Positions 1 through 7,902 of a stretch of 64,000 nt of DNA are shown in pieces. The position numbers and the translations under genes are program-made. The DNA comes from CAYSWV01 sp964434865 (GTDB taxonomy: Bacteria; Cyanobacteriota; Cyanobacteriia; Thermostichales; Thermostichaceae). A model generated the notes under the pieces. The model had not been told where the DNA came from. It ran no database searches and saw nothing but the letters and a program-made list of their open reading frames with translations. Numbering within the stretch: position 1 is the stretch's first letter; each line of letters opens with the position of its first letter. The stretch covers positions 26,869 to 90,868 of the forward strand of contig CAYSWV010000012.1 of the NCBI GenBank assembly GCA_964434865.1. The letters are read 5' to 3'.

Positions 1-472
1 GAGAGGCTAGTGCTGTTTGACGCTGAGCTTCCGAGTACACATAGATTCCTGAACGGTACTGAGTCCCCACATCATTACCCTGGCGCATACCTTGGGTGGG
101 ATCATGGCTTTCCCAAAAGATTTTGAGCAAGGTTTCATAGCTCACCACCGTGGGATCAAACCCCACCAGCACCACTTCGTTATGGCCTGTCATCCCCGTG
201 CACACTTCCCGGTAGGTGGGATTAGGCGTATAACCTGCGGCATACCCAACAGCAGTGGTATAGACTCCTTCTTGCTGCCAAAATTTACGCTCGGCCCCCC
301 AAAAACAACCCAACCCAAACATGGCAAGCTCAGTGCCTTCAGGAAATGATCCTTTGAGAGGATTACCATTCACAAAGTGTTGCCCCGGTACTGGCATGGC
401 CATAGATCGGCCCGGAAGTGCCTCTTCAGGCTTGGGCATCACTGCTTTTTTACCAAAACCAAATAGACCCAT
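1..472 (-). CDS. msrA: Peptide methionine sulfoxide reductase A, C-terminus outside window
   Basis: Reduces methionine-S-sulfoxide in proteins, repairing oxidative damage in the cytoplasm. Reading the minus strand from the ATG at 472 gives 157 codons with no stop before the window edge, so the last quarter or so of a roughly 210-residue protein is missing. After a short N-terminal extension (MGLFGFGKK) the MsrA active-site signature GCFWGAE is seen at about residues 55-61, followed by the family blocks TAVGYAAGYTPNPTY, TGHNEVV and HDPTQ. AGGA lies 9-10 nt before the ATG. It is divergent from mnmE across a 182-bp spacer. Family assignment is secure; the C-terminal cysteines cannot be checked. 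Confidence 0.93.
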   Translation of the reverse strand, partial: MGLFGFGKKAVMPKPEEALPGRSMAMPVPGQHFVNGNPLKGSFPEGTELAMFGLGCFWGAERKFWQQEGVYTTAVGYAAGYTPNPTYREVCTGMTGHNEVVLVGFDPTVVSYETLLKIFWESHDPTQGMRQGNDVGTQYRSGIYVYSEAQRQTALAS

Positions 473-654
473 GATGATGTCCTATCGAGATGTATGACAT
501 AGAGTAATAATTCCAAGTTAATCCAAAGTGAAACCAACTCTAAAAATTGGATGAGGTCCCCTAAGTTCCATCTAAGCTAGTAACAGGTTTTACTTTAGGC
601 GTGGCTCTAGTGGGTTGACATCACGCCAGTGGTTGATCTTTAGCAGGATTTGGC

Positions 655-2034
655 ATGACTAATCCTACCGCTCTCACCGATACGATTGCTGCTATTGCCA
701 CGGCTGTTGTTCCGGCTCAAGGAAGTGTTGGGATTGTTCGTGTGTCAGGCTCTCAGGCGCTCACGATTGCTCAGCAGCTCTTTCAACCGGCCCGTGATAC
801 CCAGTGGCAAAGCCATCAGATGCGATATGGCTGGATCCAAGATCTATCGGGTCAAAAAGTGGATGAAGGCCTAGTGGTTTGGATGCAAGCTCCTCGATCC
901 TACACCTGTGAAGATGTGGTTGAATTTCAATGCCACGGCGGGGTCATGATCGTGCAAGCCATTCTCCAGCTTTGTTTGAAATTGGGAGCTCGCTTGGCCG
1001 AACCGGGTGAATTTACCCTCAGAGCTTTTTTAAATGGTCGTATTGATCTAACTCAGGCTGAGAGTGTTCTAGATGTCATAAAGGCTCACTCCCCTGAAGC
1101 TGCTAAGGTGGCTCTAGCTGGACTACAGGGTCATTTGGCTCAGCCTATTGCCCAGATGCGGGAGCAGTTGATTCAGTTATTGGCTGATCTAGAAGCTCGC
1201 CTGGATTTTGAAGATGATTTGCCACCTTTAGATCTGGAGGTTTGGACGTCATCTTTAGATCAAGCTTATGATGAAATCAAACAGTTGTTGAGTACAGCCC
1301 ACCGCGGTCAGCTTTTGCGCACAGGTCTCAAAGTTGCGATTGTAGGACAGCCTAATGTAGGCAAATCCAGTCTATTAAATGCCTGGAGTGGCCAAGATCG
1401 GGCCATTGTTACAGACTTACCGGGTACCACTCGGGATGTGATCGATTCACAATTGGTGGTGCGAGGTCTCCCGATTCATGTGCTTGACACCGCTGGAATT
1501 CGCCATACAGATGATCAGGTTGAACAGCTAGGGGTTGAGCGTTCGTATCAAATGGCCCATGAGGCCGATATCATCGTTTTTGTCATCGATGCTGCCCTGG
1601 GCTGGACTGGAGCCGAAGATCAGCTGTATCAACGCATTCAAAATCGACCGATTATTCTGGTCATTAACAAAATGGATTTAGTTCAAGGAGCGCCTATAAA
1701 GTTGCCCGTTAGTCTGCAGCCTCAAGTGTGTATGATCGCCAATCAACAGCAGGGGATCTCAGATCTAGAAGCTGCTGTCGAAACACTGGCCTATCAAGGC
1801 ACATTTCAACCTAGCACGACAAGCCTTACGATTAATCAACGTCAACAGGCCGCACTCCTACGATCCCAAGCCAGCTTAGAGCAAGTGAAAACCTCTATAC
1901 AGTTGGCCTTACCGCTTGACTTCTGGACTATTGATCTACGCGGAGCCATTCAAGCCCTAGGTGAGATTACAGGCCATGAGGTGACAGAATCTGTATTAGA
2001 TCGCATCTTTAGTCAATTTTGCATTGGAAAGTAA
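655..2034 (+). CDS. mnmE: tRNA modification GTPase MnmE
   Basis: With MnmG it builds the 5-carboxymethylaminomethyl group on U34 of certain tRNAs. The 459-residue length is normal. The N-terminal tetrahydrofolate-binding domain (IAAIATAVVPAQGSVGIVRVSG) is followed by a helical region with an inserted G domain: G1 GQPNVGKSS near residue 232, G3 DTAGI near 278 and G4 NKMD near 338. The protein ends with the diagnostic C-I-G-K, whose cysteine is typical of the family. The ATG is preceded by AGGA. nfi follows after 3 nt, so the two are probably co-transcribed. The gene holds 18 GATC sites in 1,380 bp. Confidence 0.97.
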   Translation: MTNPTALTDTIAAIATAVVPAQGSVGIVRVSGSQALTIAQQLFQPARDTQWQSHQMRYGWIQDLSGQKVDEGLVVWMQAPRSYTCEDVVEFQCHGGVMIVQAILQLCLKLGARLAEPGEFTLRAFLNGRIDLTQAESVLDVIKAHSPEAAKVALAGLQGHLAQPIAQMREQLIQLLADLEARLDFEDDLPPLDLEVWTSSLDQAYDEIKQLLSTAHRGQLLRTGLKVAIVGQPNVGKSSLLNAWSGQDRAIVTDLPGTTRDVIDSQLVVRGLPIHVLDTAGIRHTDDQVEQLGVERSYQMAHEADIIVFVIDAALGWTGAEDQLYQRIQNRPIILVINKMDLVQGAPIKLPVSLQPQVCMIANQQQGISDLEAAVETLAYQGTFQPSTTSLTINQRQQAALLRSQASLEQVKTSIQLALPLDFWTIDLRGAIQALGEITGHEVTESVLDRIFSQFCIGK

Positions 2035-2037
2035 GTT

Positions 2038-2733
2038 ATGCAGATTTATCATCAACACGAATGGCCCCAGACTATTGAAGACGCCATCCCTATCCAAGAA
2101 AAACTTCGGACTCAGATTATTAAAGACGATCAATTAGGCCCTATTCACACCATCGCTGGTGTTGATGTTGGTTTTGAATCAGAGGGGACTATTTCCCGAG
2201 CTGCTACCGCTGTATTGGAGTGGCCTAGCTTAAAGTTGAAATACAGTGCAATGGCTCGATTACCAACTCAGATCCCGTATGTGCCTGGATTCTTATCATT
2301 TCGAGAAGTTCCCGTGGTCTTAGAAACCCTCAAGCAACTCCCTGCTTTGCCAGATTTAATCCTATGTGATGGTCAGGGCTATGCTCATCCACGTCGGTTT
2401 GGCTATGCCTGCCATTTAGGGTTACTGACTAATATTCCGACGATTGGCGTTGCTAAATCTCGCCTCATTGGCCGCCATGACCCGTTACCTGAAACAGCTG
2501 GGAGCTGGAAACCGTTACTGGATCAGGGTGAGGTGATTGGGGCTATTTTGCGAACCAAAGACAACACCAATCCGCTCTATGTCTCACTGGGTTATCGGAT
2601 CTGCTTACCTACAGCAATTCACTATGTGATGGGGTGTATCACACGTTACCGCTTGCCTGAGACTACTCGCTGGGCCGATCACTTAGCCTCTCGTAAGGAA
2701 GACCCTAGCCAGCAGTTGCAATTGGAGCTGTAA
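2038..2733 (+). CDS. nfi: Endonuclease V (deoxyinosine 3'-endonuclease)
   Basis: Cleaves DNA next to deoxyinosine, starting repair of deaminated adenine. The 231-residue product has the endonuclease V core: IAGVDVGF with the first catalytic Asp near residue 43, FREVPVVLETL with the catalytic Glu near 90, and CDGQGYAHPRRFG with the next Asp near 110, then PTIGVAKSRL. All expected acidic residues are present. The start codon is 3 nt after the mnmE stop, suggesting translational coupling; no separate promoter is evident. The combination with mnmE is probably just operon packing rather than a shared pathway. Confidence 0.95.
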   Translation: MQIYHQHEWPQTIEDAIPIQEKLRTQIIKDDQLGPIHTIAGVDVGFESEGTISRAATAVLEWPSLKLKYSAMARLPTQIPYVPGFLSFREVPVVLETLKQLPALPDLILCDGQGYAHPRRFGYACHLGLLTNIPTIGVAKSRLIGRHDPLPETAGSWKPLLDQGEVIGAILRTKDNTNPLYVSLGYRICLPTAIHYVMGCITRYRLPETTRWADHLASRKEDPSQQLQLEL

Positions 2734-2919
2734 GCCCATACCCATAGGGATTTAAGCTTATGTTGAGGTTAAGATTTGGTCTCAATTTTATTGAAGGGGG
2801 ATCTAAACTTGCAGATTTCTGCTAAACCAGAGACAGGAGACTTACGTTGAGGATCAATTTAATGGTGCATATCACCCTTACTAATTTAGATCAAGTCCAG
2901 GATCAGTTCAACCTGTTCA

Positions 2920-3345
2920 ATGCTGTCAACTACTAAGAGGAGATCTTACTTGCGTCAATTCATACCTGAAGCCCACCCCCTAAAACCTGTTGATACTACC
3001 TATCCAATAGCTCTGGCTGCAGCTCAAGCCGCTGATGATCGAAAAGGCGGCAATATTGTATTACTTGATGTCACCCCCATCTCTACACTAGCGGATTACT
3101 TTCTCATTGTGACGGGCTACTCCAATACTCAAGTGCGTGCCATTGTCAAAGCTATTGAAGATCGACTGCTTGAAGACTGGCACCAAACGCCCTTACGAAT
3201 AGAAGGCTTGCAAGCAGCATCCTGGATCTTGATGGATTATGCCGACATTATTGTGCATGTCATGCTCCAAGAAGAACGGGACTATTACGATCTAGATACG
3301 TTTTGGGGTGAAGCCCATCCGGTTGAACTGCAATTAGCAAGCTAA
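2920..3345 (+). CDS. rsfS: Ribosome silencing factor RsfS (Iojap family)
   Basis: Binds ribosomal protein uL14 on the 50S subunit and blocks subunit joining when nutrients are low. The 141 residues contain the complete Iojap domain from about residue 28: DDRKGGNIVLLDVTPIS, LADYFLIVTGYSNTQVRAI, RIEGLQAASWILMDYADIIVHVM and the terminal ERDYYDLDTFWGEA. The N-terminal 25 residues are poorly conserved. The ATG at 2920 has no clear Shine-Dalgarno sequence, and a slightly later start cannot be excluded. A 186-bp spacer separates it from nfi, so it may have its own promoter. Confidence 0.93.
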   Translation: MLSTTKRRSYLRQFIPEAHPLKPVDTTYPIALAAAQAADDRKGGNIVLLDVTPISTLADYFLIVTGYSNTQVRAIVKAIEDRLLEDWHQTPLRIEGLQAASWILMDYADIIVHVMLQEERDYYDLDTFWGEAHPVELQLAS

Positions 3346-3439
3346 AGCTAGACAGCAACGGTTTTGATCTAGACTAGCTCTGATCGTGCCGTTGCCGGGT
3401 AGCTCCTTAGAACTGAGATTAGCTTCAGTTAACGTTTAA

Positions 3440-3910
3440 TTAGTCCTGGTCAGATGCCATGGCTTGAATAATGTCACTTTGGCTCAAAATCCCAACCACA
3501 GCACCGTCAGCATCTAGAACAATGAGTCTGGATGTTTTCTTTTCATGCATCATCCGAGCAGCTAGCCTCAAAGGTTGATCTGGATCGATGGTAGGTGGCT
3601 TTTTATTCATGACTTCACCTGCTGTTTGTCCGAGGGCCTTGTGAAGCTCTCGCTCATACTTAGCAGGGTTTTCAAGATAGATCACACTATCTAAAAGCAT
3701 CACATAAGAGGGTAGAGAAATCCCAGATTCCTGCCACATCAGATCACTCTCTGAGATCACACCAACTAATTTTTGAGATTGATCAACAACAGGCAAGCCA
3801 CTAATGCGATTATTTGCCAGCAATTGAATAACTTCTCTCAGGGGTGTATCTGGCTGAACGCTAATAGGATTGGGACTCATGACCTCAGCAACAGTTTTTC
3901 GAATGGTCAT
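3440..3910 (-). CDS. Tandem CBS-domain protein
   Basis: A cytoplasmic 156-residue protein made of two CBS motifs, which usually bind adenine nucleotides to regulate a partner. The first motif (VAEVMSPNPISVQPDTPL to GVISESDLM) covers about residues 6-64 and the second (AGEVMNKKPPTIDPDQPL to GILSQSDII) about 96-150; a helical linker lies between. I chose the ATG at 3910 because GGGAG stands 9 nt upstream; the open frame continues to 3955 but with unconserved residues. It is convergent with rsfS. The partner and ligand are not indicated by the context. Confidence 0.9.
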   Translation of the reverse strand: MTIRKTVAEVMSPNPISVQPDTPLREVIQLLANNRISGLPVVDQSQKLVGVISESDLMWQESGISLPSYVMLLDSVIYLENPAKYERELHKALGQTAGEVMNKKPPTIDPDQPLRLAARMMHEKKTSRLIVLDADGAVVGILSQSDIIQAMASDQD

Positions 3911-4076
3911 AGAGGGTCTCCCACAAGATTTTAACTCTATTCTATTGTGACGCAAGGTCTTATCTATCGGGATCTGTTACAGCATAATTCTTAAATCTTT
4001 AGGATTGACTATATTCTGCACCTCAAATTCATTAGATAGATCTAACTAGAGATCTAAAACTTTGGATCCAATAGGT

Positions 4077-5603
4077 CTAATTCGTTTGTTCAATCCGAAA
4101 TGTTGGGCTATGTAACCCCAGCAGCCGAAAAATTTGGAGTTCGATCTGTTGACAATCAGCAGAATTTTGCTTGTACTCTCTACGATGAACTTGGAGGAGG
4201 CTTTCGAGACGATTGGCCTGTTTTTCAACTTCTCGATCAGTCGGATATAGATTAGACAGGATCTCACCGATATCAAAATGCTCTCGGACATTCATAATAG
4301 CCAAAGGAATCATTAAATCCTCATAGCGCCGCAGTAATTGTTGCAGTTGATAACTAGCAGAAGGTGAGATGGTATACTTAGATCCAATATCTATAGAACT
4401 AGCTCGAGATCGAATGGGGACTACATTTTGGGCTGTACTATCTTGAACCTGTTGTTGTAGGTGCTCCAATTCTGTCTCTTGAGCTTTGAGTTGGGTTTGA
4501 GCTTCTTGAATTTTTTCCTGTTGCTTGAGAATGAGTTCCTCATACTTGCGTTCTACACGATTAGCTGCTCGGAGTTCAGTTTCTAAATCTAAAATTCGAT
4601 CTTGTAGTTCAAGGTAGGTTTTTTGTTCCTGAGTTTTCATTTGTTCAGTTTGTCGCCATAACTGCGCTTCGAGTTCGCTAATCCGATTTTCAGCCTCATT
4701 GGCATTACGGGTTTGACGCTCTAGCTCTTCTATTTTTTGCTTGAGTTGCTGTTCTAAAAACTGAACCCGAGTTTCAAATTGTGTTTTATATTGATTGATC
4801 TGAACCTCAACCTCATGGTAGTAATCGTTGATATCAGCTTCGCGTTGTTGAAGTTGAAGCTCTAGTGATTCTATCTTGCCAATTAGAAATGCTTTTTCGG
4901 AAGCCGATGAAGCTGAATAAGCATCGTTCGTATCATCTAACCACGATACTTCAGATAGGTTGACAATACCGGTTTGATCCACACTAGGTCGAGCTCGGGA
5001 ATGCTGGGGTGTTTGTTGAATAAGCGGGACTCCAATAAAGGGATCAATTTGCGTGGAGGGAGAAAGGGGTTGGACTGGAGTTGCTGCTTCTAGATCGATA
5101 TCTGTTGGCGGAGCCATAGGATCACTAAGAGCCGCTTTGAGTTGCTGGCGGACCGTGATGGTTTTGCTGATTCGACTTTGTAAAACATCCCAAGCACGAG
5201 TCTGGCCTAGTTGCTGTAGTCGAGCTTGTTCATGCAAACACCAATTCAGAATTTCAGGTGTAGCCCACCCCTTAGATATTAAGGCTTCTCCTAACTTTTT
5301 GCCTAAATGTCGCTGCAGCTTCAGACCTTCTTCAATCTGAGCCATCGAGACAAAGTCATAGATAACTAAAATTTCGCCAATCCCCAGGGTTTGACACTCA
5401 ACAAATCGATATACCTGATCAATAGGCAAGATCTGCTCTCGGATACAGATCTCACCAAAACGTAAGCCACTATGGATTTGCTCCTGTAGAATCTGGGAGA
5501 TACGGGTTTGATCAATCAAGCCAGCTTGAAGAAGCTTCTGGCCAATGGGCATATGGGGCCAACGGCTTGAGTTTGAGTGTTGGAGCTGAGGTGGAAGCGG
5601 CAT
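4077..5603 (-). CDS. MshEN-like domain and coiled-coil protein
   Basis: No function is recognised with certainty. The N-terminal 110 residues look like two successive MshEN/GspE-N type helical units (IGQKLLQAGLIDQTRISQIL and GKKLGEALISKGWATPEIL), the fold found at the N-terminus of secretion and pilus ATPases and in some c-di-GMP binders. A variable linker follows, then a long heptad-rich coiled coil at about 240-390 (QQREADINDYYHEVEVQINQ onward), and a compact C-terminal segment of about 90 residues. There is no ATPase domain. I use the ATG at 5603; the frame extends 11 codons to a TTG. A scaffold or regulator of a pilus system is a guess only. Confidence 0.75.
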   Translation of the reverse strand: MPLPPQLQHSNSSRWPHMPIGQKLLQAGLIDQTRISQILQEQIHSGLRFGEICIREQILPIDQVYRFVECQTLGIGEILVIYDFVSMAQIEEGLKLQRHLGKKLGEALISKGWATPEILNWCLHEQARLQQLGQTRAWDVLQSRISKTITVRQQLKAALSDPMAPPTDIDLEAATPVQPLSPSTQIDPFIGVPLIQQTPQHSRARPSVDQTGIVNLSEVSWLDDTNDAYSASSASEKAFLIGKIESLELQLQQREADINDYYHEVEVQINQYKTQFETRVQFLEQQLKQKIEELERQTRNANEAENRISELEAQLWRQTEQMKTQEQKTYLELQDRILDLETELRAANRVERKYEELILKQQEKIQEAQTQLKAQETELEHLQQQVQDSTAQNVVPIRSRASSIDIGSKYTISPSASYQLQQLLRRYEDLMIPLAIMNVREHFDIGEILSNLYPTDREVEKQANRLESLLQVHRREYKQNSADCQQIELQIFRLLGLHSPTFRIEQTN

Positions 5604-5687
5604 AACGTTAAGTGGTTGATACACCTTACACAACAATAGAACTCGATACCATACAACTTGATCTTAATAAGGGGGATACAAGTTAAA

Positions 5688-6554
5688 CTAGCGGGTCAAT
5701 TGCTCTAGTTGATAGTTAAGTACAATTCCAATATCGGTATTATGAGGATTAAGCTGCCGAGCTATGATGAGATGCTCCAGGCTCCCAGAGAGATCGCCCA
5801 AACTCGCTAACGCTTTCCCTAACTTATAGTGAGCTACTGCAAAACTGTTATTGATAAGTAGCACTGCCTCGTAATAACCCACAGCAATAGCCGGACTCCG
5901 CTTTAAGCGATAAATTTCTCCCATCCCGTACAACGCTTCGACTACACTACAGTCTTGTGTAATAACTGTTTCAAAACAGCACTGGGCCGCTTCCAGCTGA
6001 GGTAGACGAACATATTTACGGCCAGTATCTGTAGTTTGCTTCTGGGCTAGATGGAGCAATCCAATCCCGGCTGAAGCGGCTAAACATTGAGGATCCAAAA
6101 GTATGGTATGCTGATATTTCTCTAGAGCAGTTGTGTAATCACCACAAGCTGCATGCATCTGTCCCAACCCAAAATGGACTTTGGCACAATTGGGATCACG
6201 AGCTAACGCTGCGATAAATTTAATACCTGATTCTACTGGCTTACCAGCATAGAGGAGTGCAATCCCCAAATCGGCATACCAACTGGCAGGTGCTGTAGGA
6301 GACAGAATAGCCGTTTGAAAGGAGTCGATAGCTGCTTGAAGTTGACCGAGGCCTAATTGGGCTAAGCCTTGAGCATGATAAACCTCCATAAGAGTAGTGT
6401 CTAAGGCTAATACATCTTGACAAGCTTGAAGAACCTTTTGGTAATGCTCGCTACGTGCTCGTCCCATTTCAGTCGCCAAGTTTAATTCGTGAGCCATAAA
6501 AGACTCCGATACTTGCGCAGACAATGAAAGGGATAACCGAGAGGTTGCTACCAT
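5688..6554 (-). CDS. TPR-repeat protein
   Basis: A 288-residue cytoplasmic protein built almost wholly of tetratricopeptide repeats, for example LMEVYHAQGLAQLGLGQLQA, WYADLGIALLYAGKPVES, AKVHFGLGQMHAACGDYTTA, VEALYGMGEIYRLKRSPAIA and AVAHYKLGKALASLGDLSGS. Such arrays act as protein-protein interaction scaffolds. No signal peptide or membrane segment is seen. It lies 84 bp upstream of, and on the same strand as, the MshEN/coiled-coil gene, so the two may be transcribed together. The partner is not evident. Confidence 0.87.
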   Translation of the reverse strand: MVATSRLSLSLSAQVSESFMAHELNLATEMGRARSEHYQKVLQACQDVLALDTTLMEVYHAQGLAQLGLGQLQAAIDSFQTAILSPTAPASWYADLGIALLYAGKPVESGIKFIAALARDPNCAKVHFGLGQMHAACGDYTTALEKYQHTILLDPQCLAASAGIGLLHLAQKQTTDTGRKYVRLPQLEAAQCCFETVITQDCSVVEALYGMGEIYRLKRSPAIAVGYYEAVLLINNSFAVAHYKLGKALASLGDLSGSLEHLIIARQLNPHNTDIGIVLNYQLEQLTR

Positions 6555-7120
6555 ACTTTAAACAGTAATGACTACACCTTGTACTCAACCTATTTCTACC
6601 TCTTAGATTAGCAAAGATGAGTATCGAAGGGACCCGCTGATCCGCTTACCTGGCCTCAAGTAAATGACTCAACCTGGTACCTATTAATCGACCTTAGTTA
6701 ATAGAATGATCTCTGCCTAAATGTCACAGCAGTTGATGGTGCTTTCAGACCCATTTAAAGACCTATTTCCATAGAACCATGTTGAGACCTTGATCCTGAT
6801 GAGTTGGGTCTACCCGATCAAGCGATTCATGAGGACCAGGTGAAGTGCTATGAGTCAGTGACATTGAAGTATCGCACAACACTTACTTGAGAGGATCCGC
6901 TCTTCAAAGCCTTATATTTTTATGATGCCTTAATAATGCCTTCACAGTAATTCGCGGATTCAAATAGAGCAGCTTGATTCTGAGTTCAGCCAACCTAATC
7001 AGTGGTAAGATTGTTATCTTGTGAACTGTGGACAGAGCTGATGGTGGGGAAAGACTGCTGTGGAACCTGATCTAGAACTGAAGATTAGGACAGACTGAAG
7101 ATTAGGACAGACTGAAGATT
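6555..7120. other. Gene-poor region upstream of the MoxR remnant
   Basis: This stretch of more than 500 bp shows no convincing coding region on either strand. It has frequent stops in all frames and no recognisable RNA. One 32-codon open stretch at about 6792-6890 (plus) has protein-like composition but no start and no family I know. Because the 3' neighbour is a broken gene, the region may be decayed sequence of the same lost locus. Confidence 0.5.
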
Positions 7121-7127
7121 AGGATAG
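7077..7127. repeat. 17-bp tandem repeat, three copies
   Basis: The unit ACTGAAGATTAGGACAG occurs three times head to tail; the third copy has one change (T for C at position 15). It runs into the 5' edge of the MoxR-like remnant. Confidence 0.9.
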
Positions 7128-7330
7128 ATCAGTTTATCCTGATTTATTGCCTTCAGATATTCTAGGTGTTTCCATATTTTGATCAGCAAAAGCAGGTCTT
7201 TCAATTTCGAGAGGGGCTGATCTTCGCCAACATTGTCTTAGCTGATGAAGTTAACCGAGCATCTCCCCGGACCCAATCGGCTCTAACTGAAGCTCCAGGT
7301 CCAACAATGGTTGCATCATGCTTCAACCCG
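7121..7330 (+). pseudogene. Remnant of a MoxR-family AAA ATPase gene
   Basis: Only the central part of a MoxR-type ATPase can be read. In three frame pieces one finds a match to the RIQFTPDLLPSD block (about 7121-7158), then LGVSIFDQQKQVFQFR, then IFANIVLADEVNRASPRTQS including the Walker B region (ADEVNR), and finally a residue of the PxMVxATQNP block (PTMVASCFNP). At least two single-base shifts are needed (near 7137 and 7172), and about 16 residues are missing after the A-L-T-E-A block. The Walker A half and the C-terminus are absent. The sequence therefore cannot encode a working ATPase. MoxR proteins normally act with DUF58/VWA partners, none of which is nearby. Confidence 0.8.
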
Positions 7331-7422
7331 CAAGCCCTGATCAAGTGTGTTACGTTCCCTTAACTTATGACTATTTTTCTCAGTTAAGTTATAACCCTGC
7401 TGTACACTGTTGAGCACAGGTT

Positions 7423-7434
7423 CTGGATATCCAG
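7423..7434. promoter_or_regulatory. Perfect 12-bp palindrome upstream of psaC
   Basis: CTGGATATCCAG is a perfect dyad about 60 bp before the psaC start. Its position suits an operator, but it does not match the HLR1 consensus expected for RpaB at photosystem I genes. Binding is inferred from symmetry only. Confidence 0.3.
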
Positions 7435-7492
7435 GCCGTTTGATCCTTTTGTCATAGTTTCATACTTGATTGATAGACTGGAGACTCGATAA

Positions 7493-7741
7493 ATGGCCCA
7501 CTCAGTTAAAATTTACGATACCTGTATTGGTTGCACTCAGTGTGTTCGTGCTTGCCCTACGGATGTGCTGGAAATGGTGCCCTGGAAAGGTAACAACAAA
7601 GCTGGAACGATTGCTGCATCTCCTCGGACTGAGGACTGTGTAGGTTGTAAGCGTTGTGAAACGGCTTGCCCCACTGACTTTTTGAGCATTCGTGTTTATC
7701 TTGGGCCTGAAACCACTCGCAGTATGGGCTTGGCTTACTAA
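7493..7741 (+). CDS. psaC: Photosystem I iron-sulfur subunit PsaC
   Basis: Carries the terminal electron acceptors FA and FB of photosystem I on the stromal (cytoplasmic) side and passes electrons to ferredoxin. Two CxxCxxCxxxCP motifs are intact: C11, C14, C17, C21 and C49, C52, C55, C59. The C-terminus ETTRSMGLAY is the conserved PsaA/PsaB-binding tail. The product is 82 residues rather than the usual 81. The loop between the two motifs reads PWKGNNKAGTIAAS where most cyanobacterial and plastid proteins have PWDGCKA, so one residue is added and the non-ligand cysteine is missing. GGAG precedes the ATG by 12 nt. The gene is a single unit with a terminator. Confidence 0.98.
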   Translation: MAHSVKIYDTCIGCTQCVRACPTDVLEMVPWKGNNKAGTIAASPRTEDCVGCKRCETACPTDFLSIRVYLGPETTRSMGLAY

Positions 7742-7810
7742 AGCTTTGGACTGTGTTGGATCGGGTGCTTGACAGAACTCTATAGCTTGGTACTTCTGTA
7801 CCAATCATTG

Positions 7811-7838
7811 AGGGACAATCTATTAGGGTTGTCCTTTA
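7811..7838 (+). terminator. Candidate Rho-independent terminator after psaC
   Basis: Stem GGACAA/TTGTCC (extended by G-T and A-T pairs), ten-base loop, then TTT and an AT-rich run. It lies between psaC and the convergent histidine kinase gene, and the symmetric flanks could serve both strands. Confidence 0.65.
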
Positions 7839-7902
7839 ATAATTATGTTTTGTAAAGGCTATGACTGAGAAGCTCTCAAAATGATGAAAAGTTATTCATA
7901 GA

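Noticed and set aside
6792..6890. Short protein-like stretch (LDPDELGLPDQAIHEDQ...)
   Set aside because: No start codon, no recognised family and only 32 codons; it may be a relic but cannot be supported.
7502..7804. Two minus-strand frames opposite psaC
   Set aside because: They are shadows of the highly conserved psaC gene.
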